Shown here piece by piece: positions 60,812 to 64,000 of a stretch of DNA of 64,000 nt (the first letter of the stretch is position 1; each line of letters begins with the position of its first letter). A model generated the notes under the pieces. It saw only the letters and a program-made list of their open reading frames with translations. It did not search any database and was not told the origin of the DNA. The stretch spans positions 372,001 to 436,000 of the forward strand of contig NZ_JAGHKO010000017.1 in NCBI RefSeq assembly GCF_017742245.1, read 5' to 3'. This DNA comes from Niastella soli (lineage in GTDB: Bacteria; Bacteroidota; Bacteroidia; Chitinophagales; Chitinophagaceae). A program made the position numbers and the translations under genes.

Positions 60812-61501
60812 TCACTGTTTCAACCAATTCCGTAAGATCTCCTCTCCCCTTGGCGTCAACACACTTTCCGGATGGAACTGTACGCCCTGCACATCATAAG
60901 TTTTATGCTGCAATGCCATGATATAATTGTTAGCATCGCGGGCGGTGATCTCCAGTTCTTTTGGAAAACCTTCTTCACTTACTACCCAGCTGTGGTAACG
61001 GCCCACTTCAAATTCATCGGGCAGACCATTGAAGAGTGAGTGGTGAATGGTGAGTGGTGAGTGGGCTTCTGAATTTCGATGATCACTATTACTTGCATGC
61101 TTGCCTTTGCCTTTTATCTCTGCCTTCTGCCCTTTGCCTTCTACCTTTTCACCGATTGCCGATTGCCGATTAACAAGTTGTATTGGCGTAGCCACTCCAT
61201 GATAAACAGAACTCAGGTTAATGAGTTTACCTCCAAAAGCCTGGCCAATTGCCTGATGCCCCAAACACACACCCAGGATTGATTTGGTAGCTGCATATTC
61301 TTTTATCAACGGCAGTAACAAACCAGCTTCTTCTGGGATACCGGGGCCTGGCGATAAAATGATCTTATCATATGCCTTTACATTCTCCAATGGGATCTGG
61401 TCGTTACGGTATACATCTACTTTCTGATGCAGGATCTTTTCAACCAGGTGTACCAGGTTGTAAGTAAAGGAGTCGTAATTATCGAAAACAAGAATTTTCA
61501 T
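60812..61501 (-). CDS. trpG: Anthranilate/aminodeoxychorismate synthase glutaminase subunit with repeat-derived insertion
   Basis: 229 residues from the ATG at 61501 (MKILVFDNYDSFTYNLVHLV); most relatives are about 190. The triad is intact: Cys79 in ILGVCLGHQAIG, His210 and Glu212 in GVQFHPESVLTP. Between YHGVATPIQLV (ending near 110) and LFNGLPDEFEVGRYHSW (from about 156), some 44 residues rich in Lys, Gly, Ser and His replace a short surface loop. Their DNA (61036-61171) is built from the dispersed repeats GTGAGTG, TGCCTTT/TGCCTTC and CCGATTG. It probably still works, since all core motifs are present. It supplies ammonia to TrpE. Confidence 0.95.
   Translation of the reverse strand: MKILVFDNYDSFTYNLVHLVEKILHQKVDVYRNDQIPLENVKAYDKIILSPGPGIPEEAGLLLPLIKEYAATKSILGVCLGHQAIGQAFGGKLINLSSVYHGVATPIQLVNRQSAIGEKVEGKGQKAEIKGKGKHASNSDHRNSEAHSPLTIHHSLFNGLPDEFEVGRYHSWVVSEEGFPKELEITARDANNYIMALQHKTYDVQGVQFHPESVLTPRGEEILRNWLKQ
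61036..61171. repeat. Short-unit repeat tract inserted in frame in trpG
   Basis: Four 7-bp units GTGAGTG, GTGAATG, GTGAGTG, GTGAGTG (61036-61063), then a unique stretch, then TGCCTTTGCCTTT-type and CCGATTGCCGATTGCCGATT units (to about 61171). Elsewhere these unit types lie only between genes. Confidence 0.88.
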
Positions 61502-61566
61502 GTTCAATTATGTTGTGATGGTCCGCCTTCGCCAAGGCTTCGGCGGACGAAGACGGAGAGTACTAA

Positions 61567-62994
61567 TTAAATTATTTCCTGGGCAAATACGATGGCTTTC
61601 TTTAAAGCGCCCAGTTTATTATTAACTTCCTGTAATTCGCTTTCGGGTTTGCTGGCAGCAACCACACCGGCGCCGGCCTGATAGATCAGTTTGTTTTGCC
61701 GGCTCATAAAGGTGCGGATCATGATCGCATGATTGCACTGTCCATCAAAACCCATGAACCCGATGGCGCCGCCATAATAGCTGCGTGCCGTTGGTTCATA
61801 CGCATCTATTAACTCCATGGCCTTGAATTTTGGCGCCCCGCTTAAAGTGCCGGCCGGAAAGGTTTTGGCCAACAGTGCAAACGGATTGCTGCCCGTACGC
61901 ACTTTACCGCTCACTTCACTTACCAGGTGAATTACGTGCGAATAATATTGTACTTCTCGATAGTGGTCCACTTTTACGTCATCGCACAGTCGACTGAGGT
62001 CGTTACGAGCCAGGTCAACCAGCATAACATGTTCAGCATTCTCCTTGGCATCCTGCAACAGGCGCTCTGCCTCCCGTTGATCAGTTTCATCGTCACCTGT
62101 TCGTTTAAAGGTACCAGCTATGGGGTGAACCACTGCTTTACCATTTTGCATGATCAGTTGCGCTTCAGGCGAAGAACCCATCAGTTTGTAATCGCCATAA
62201 TCGAAAAAGAATAAATAAGGGGAAGGATTGATGCTGCGCAGCGCACGATACACGGCAAACTCGTCACCAGTAAAACCCTGCTCAAAACAACGGCTCAATA
62301 CTATCTGGAACACATCACCGCGCATACAACTTTGAATACCCTTCTTCACCATGTCCATATAATCGCTGTCGGTCATGTTTGATGCTTCGGGACCTTTTGT
62401 TTTAAAAGGATATACCGGTACATCTTTACTACGGATCAACGATTCTACTACCTGCAATTCGCTTTCAACACCAGTCATGGTGTTTTCGCAGATGTATAAC
62501 TCGTCTTTATGGTGATTGATTGCTATTACGTATTGATACAACCGATACCGCATGAGGGGAACAACGGGTAGCCCGTCGGGAGATTTGCGCTCGATACCGA
62601 GGTGAATGGTATCGAAGAATTGAACAGCATCGTAGGTTGTATAGCCATACAGGCCCTGAGCAAATTTTGTTTCGCGGCCACTGCCTTGTTTTACCTCAAA
62701 GCGCTGCATAAACTCCCATAGTTTTTCGGGCACTTCGGCGCTATTGGTTATGGCTGCTTTTTCAGGTGGCAGGCCAGGCAATTTAAATTCAATGCTTTTG
62801 GTAGAGGTGATCTCGATGCCTGCAATGGCATTAATGCAAATGAAAGAGTAACTGTTGTCTGCTGCATGGTGGTCGGTACTTTCAAGCAGTACTGTATCAC
62901 GAAAACGATCGCGCACCCGGAGGTAAATGCCAACCGGCGTGAACACATCCGCCAGCAACTTTTTACAATTCGTAGTAATATTTATCTTTTTCAT
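61567..62994 (-). CDS. trpE: Anthranilate synthase component I
   Basis: 475 residues, normal length. Makes anthranilate from chorismate with TrpG ammonia. The chorismate-binding half shows DVFQIVLSRCFEQGF, NPSPYLFFFDYGDYKLMGSSPE, HPIAGTFKRTGDDETD, HVMLVDLARNDLSR and FPAGTLSGAPKFKAMELID. The N-terminal half has a segment LLESTDHHAADNSYSFICI in the place of the LLES feedback-inhibition motif, so tryptophan inhibition is likely retained. It starts 25 bases after the terminator of the putative attenuator. Confidence 0.97.
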   Translation of the reverse strand: MKKINITTNCKKLLADVFTPVGIYLRVRDRFRDTVLLESTDHHAADNSYSFICINAIAGIEITSTKSIEFKLPGLPPEKAAITNSAEVPEKLWEFMQRFEVKQGSGRETKFAQGLYGYTTYDAVQFFDTIHLGIERKSPDGLPVVPLMRYRLYQYVIAINHHKDELYICENTMTGVESELQVVESLIRSKDVPVYPFKTKGPEASNMTDSDYMDMVKKGIQSCMRGDVFQIVLSRCFEQGFTGDEFAVYRALRSINPSPYLFFFDYGDYKLMGSSPEAQLIMQNGKAVVHPIAGTFKRTGDDETDQREAERLLQDAKENAEHVMLVDLARNDLSRLCDDVKVDHYREVQYYSHVIHLVSEVSGKVRTGSNPFALLAKTFPAGTLSGAPKFKAMELIDAYEPTARSYYGGAIGFMGFDGQCNHAIMIRTFMSRQNKLIYQAGAGVVAASKPESELQEVNNKLGALKKAIVFAQEII

Positions 62995-63018
62995 TAATCA
63001 GCCGCATTAAGAACAGTC

Positions 63019-63049
63019 AAAAAAAAACCCCGACGATACTGTCGGGGCT
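63019..63049 (-). terminator. Terminator of the putative trp attenuator
   Basis: On the minus strand CCCCGAC pairs with GTCGGGG (63028-63047) around AGTATC and is followed by nine T (63019-63027). It lies between the leader peptide ORF and trpE. GCCCC in its first arm can also pair with the GGGGC just before the leader stop codon, giving an alternative (antiterminator) fold. Confidence 0.85.
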
Positions 63050-63081
63050 GAATATGGTGTTAATAAACATCAATCAATAGC

Positions 63082-63144
63082 TTACATGCCCCTTGTAGAG
63101 TTTGTATGCCACCACCAATGATTATTTTGTAATTGCTTATTCAT
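63082..63144 (-). CDS. trpL: Putative trp leader peptide with three consecutive Trp codons
   Basis: ATG at 63144 to TAA at 63082-63084 encodes 20 residues beginning MNKQLQNNHWWWHTN and ending TRGM. The three TGG codons in a row lie at residues 10-12, and the leader stop is 35 bases before the terminator stem. A -7/-33 promoter pair lies upstream (63181-63208) and trpE downstream. In attenuation, ribosome stalling at Trp codons when charged tRNA-Trp is low favours an antiterminator. WWW is very improbable by chance in a 20-codon ORF at this place. It has no ribosome-binding site of the classical kind, as is normal in this phylum. Confidence 0.85.
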   Translation of the reverse strand: MNKQLQNNHWWWHTNSTRGM

Positions 63145-63180
63145 TATGCTTACAAAAGTGCTATGCAAAAATGACTTAAC

Positions 63181-63208
63181 CAAATTTAATTTAAAAAAAC
63201 CCTACAAA
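63181..63208 (-). promoter_or_regulatory. Putative promoter of the trp-his row
   Basis: Minus-strand TTTG (63205-63208), a 16-bp spacer and TAAATTTG (63181-63188), an exact -7 match. It overlaps the stop codon of the upstream gene. The start point would be about 30 bases before the leader ATG. Confidence 0.55.
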
Positions 63209-63426
63209 TTTTGTCGGGAACGGCTGTTAACCAATGCGCTCATTAGTTCCATAGCCTTTTCATGGGGTATTGTGTTGCCTGCCTCAGCCTGTTTGATCGA
63301 TTCCGCTAATTGGGCCAATTGCTGGGGCGTTAATTCGTCTATAATGTCGTATTCACGCTCGTCGTCTTCGTCTTCATGTGGATCGGGACCATGTGGTAAT
63401 TCTTCTTTCAATTTCTTCTCATCCAT
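63202..63426 (-). CDS. Small acidic protein of unknown function
   Basis: 74 residues from the ATG at 63426 (MDEKKLKEELPHGPDPHED). Very acidic first half (DPHEDEDDEREYDIID), then a helical segment (TPQQLAQLAESIKQAEAGN) and a Ser/Arg end. The frame upstream is open but lacks plausible sequence. Soluble; no family is recognised. It precedes the trp promoter, which overlaps its stop codon. Confidence 0.65.
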   Translation of the reverse strand: MDEKKLKEELPHGPDPHEDEDDEREYDIIDELTPQQLAQLAESIKQAEAGNTIPHEKAMELMSALVNSRSRQNL

Positions 63427-63546
63427 AACCAACAATTTAAATAAAAATACGATTTTTACCAATGAATTGCAGCCAGGCCGGAATAAGTTGAAAATGATCA
63501 ACATACGGGCCGTTGCAAAACACCCCTGACCATTTACCGGGAAAGC

Positions 63547-63554
63547 TAATTTTG
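63547..63554 (+). promoter_or_regulatory. Putative -7 box of the small GNAT gene
   Basis: TAATTTTG, an exact TAnnTTTG match, 27 bp before the ATG at 63581. No -33 element at the right distance. Confidence 0.4.
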
Positions 63555-63580
63555 TAATTATTGCTTATTCCTATTTTATT

Positions 63581-63862
63581 ATGGTAATACAACACAAACA
63601 ATTACACGGCAAAGGTATGTTCTATGTAGGCCAGGATGGCGCTATTTTGGCAGAAATGGTGTACACAATGACCACACCCAACAAAATGACCATTGAACAT
63701 ACCGAGGTTGATGATTCACTGGCTGGAAAAGGCGTAGGAAAGCAATTGGTGTTCACGGCTGTTGAATATGCCCGCACCCATAACATCAAGATCGTACCCC
63801 TGTGCCCCTTTGCTAAATCGGTGTTTGATAAGGTCACAGAATGGCAGGATGTGTTGGCATAA
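63581..63862 (+). CDS. Small GNAT-like N-acetyltransferase (COG2388 type)
   Basis: 93 residues, normal for this minimal GNAT group. Seen: GAILAEMVYTM, MTIEHTEVDDSLAGKGVGKQLV with the acetyl-CoA loop, and a conserved Cys in KIVPLCPFAKSVFDK. Soluble; the substrate is unknown. Confidence 0.9.
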   Translation: MVIQHKQLHGKGMFYVGQDGAILAEMVYTMTTPNKMTIEHTEVDDSLAGKGVGKQLVFTAVEYARTHNIKIVPLCPFAKSVFDKVTEWQDVLA

Positions 63863-63894
63863 GAACCTTATCACCTATCAACCAGCCTTCCTGA

Positions 63895-64000
63895 TCAACT
63901 CAACTTCAACTGTCTTTTATACAATTGTATTGTATTCTCATACCCCAGATACAATGCATCACTGATCAAAGCATGCCCTATGGATACTTCCAGCAAACCG
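63895..64000 (-). CDS. pdxJ: Pyridoxine 5'-phosphate synthase, C-terminal end (partial)
   Basis: The last 34 codons on the minus strand, running out of the window, with the stop at 63895-63897. The translated end contains [20 protein letters not shown] followed by IQLYKRQL, which is the characteristic C terminus of PdxJ, the TIM-barrel enzyme that closes the vitamin B6 ring. The remainder lies beyond base 64000. Confidence 0.85.
   Translation of the reverse strand, partial: GLLEVSIGHALISDALYLGYENTIQLYKRQLKLS

Overview
The window comes from a member of the Bacteroidota, most likely family Chitinophagaceae (Niastella/Chitinophaga-like). The support is the gene content: two Oar-type TonB-dependent receptors, a TamB protein, a Bacteroidota 'putative porin', DUF2911, DUF4468 and DUF4369 proteins, a bactofilin cluster, a CusA-TolC fusion pump and a PorW/SprE-like TPR protein. 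Upstream regions also carry several exact copies of the Bacteroidota -7 promoter box TAnnTTTG. The species assignment is inference.

Layout. 1-4595: 3' part of tamB. 4680-5882: ribBA. 6534-13937: two tandem TonB-dependent receptors and a small lipoprotein. 14018-17183: an esterase diverging from an ATP-grasp ligase and a YbdK-type carboxylate-amine ligase. 18132-21946: ethanolamine use (eutC, eutB, permease), with 38 exact 7-bp repeats between eutB and eutC. 22079-25409: SGNH hydrolase, class-I glutamine amidotransferase, second ATP-grasp-like protein, cupin. 25505-32640: heavy-metal RND efflux (adaptor lipoprotein, pump fused to its outer-membrane channel, small Cys/His protein) and a LytTR regulator. 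32760-38612: membrane protein, porin, purine nucleoside phosphorylase, succinyl-CoA ligase beta, DUF4468 protein. 38613-40033: a 1.4-kb gap with terminators, a possible small RNA and a 27-codon ORF. 40034-48525: acetyltransferase, SprT-like protein, bactofilin cluster, PorW-like TPR protein, PBP1A. 48667-49776: DUF2911 protein. 49977-63144 (minus strand): one long trp-his gene row. 63202-64000: small acidic protein, small GNAT and the 3' end of pdxJ.

The minus-strand row runs trpE-trpG-trpD-trpC-trpF-GNAT-(CTP-synthase-like amidotransferase)-trpB-trpA-hisH-(GNAT-hisA fusion)-hisF-(small membrane protein)-hisIE-tlpA, and ends at a strong terminator near 49919. In front of trpE is a 20-codon leader ORF with three consecutive Trp codons, followed by a GC-rich hairpin and nine T. 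This is the classic layout of a translation-coupled trp attenuator, and because no clear internal terminator is seen it may also control half of the histidine pathway.

The second theme is unusual intergenic DNA. Short-unit tandem repeats (7-, 8- and 9-bp units), palindromic elements of the GACCTGTAAGG type and shared mosaic modules fill most gaps over about 100 bp. In places they enter genes: trpG carries an in-frame insertion of about 44 codons made of this material, and the LytTR regulator and the amidotransferase at 22824 have C-terminal tails written by it. Operons are tight (1-12 bp) except where repeats sit.
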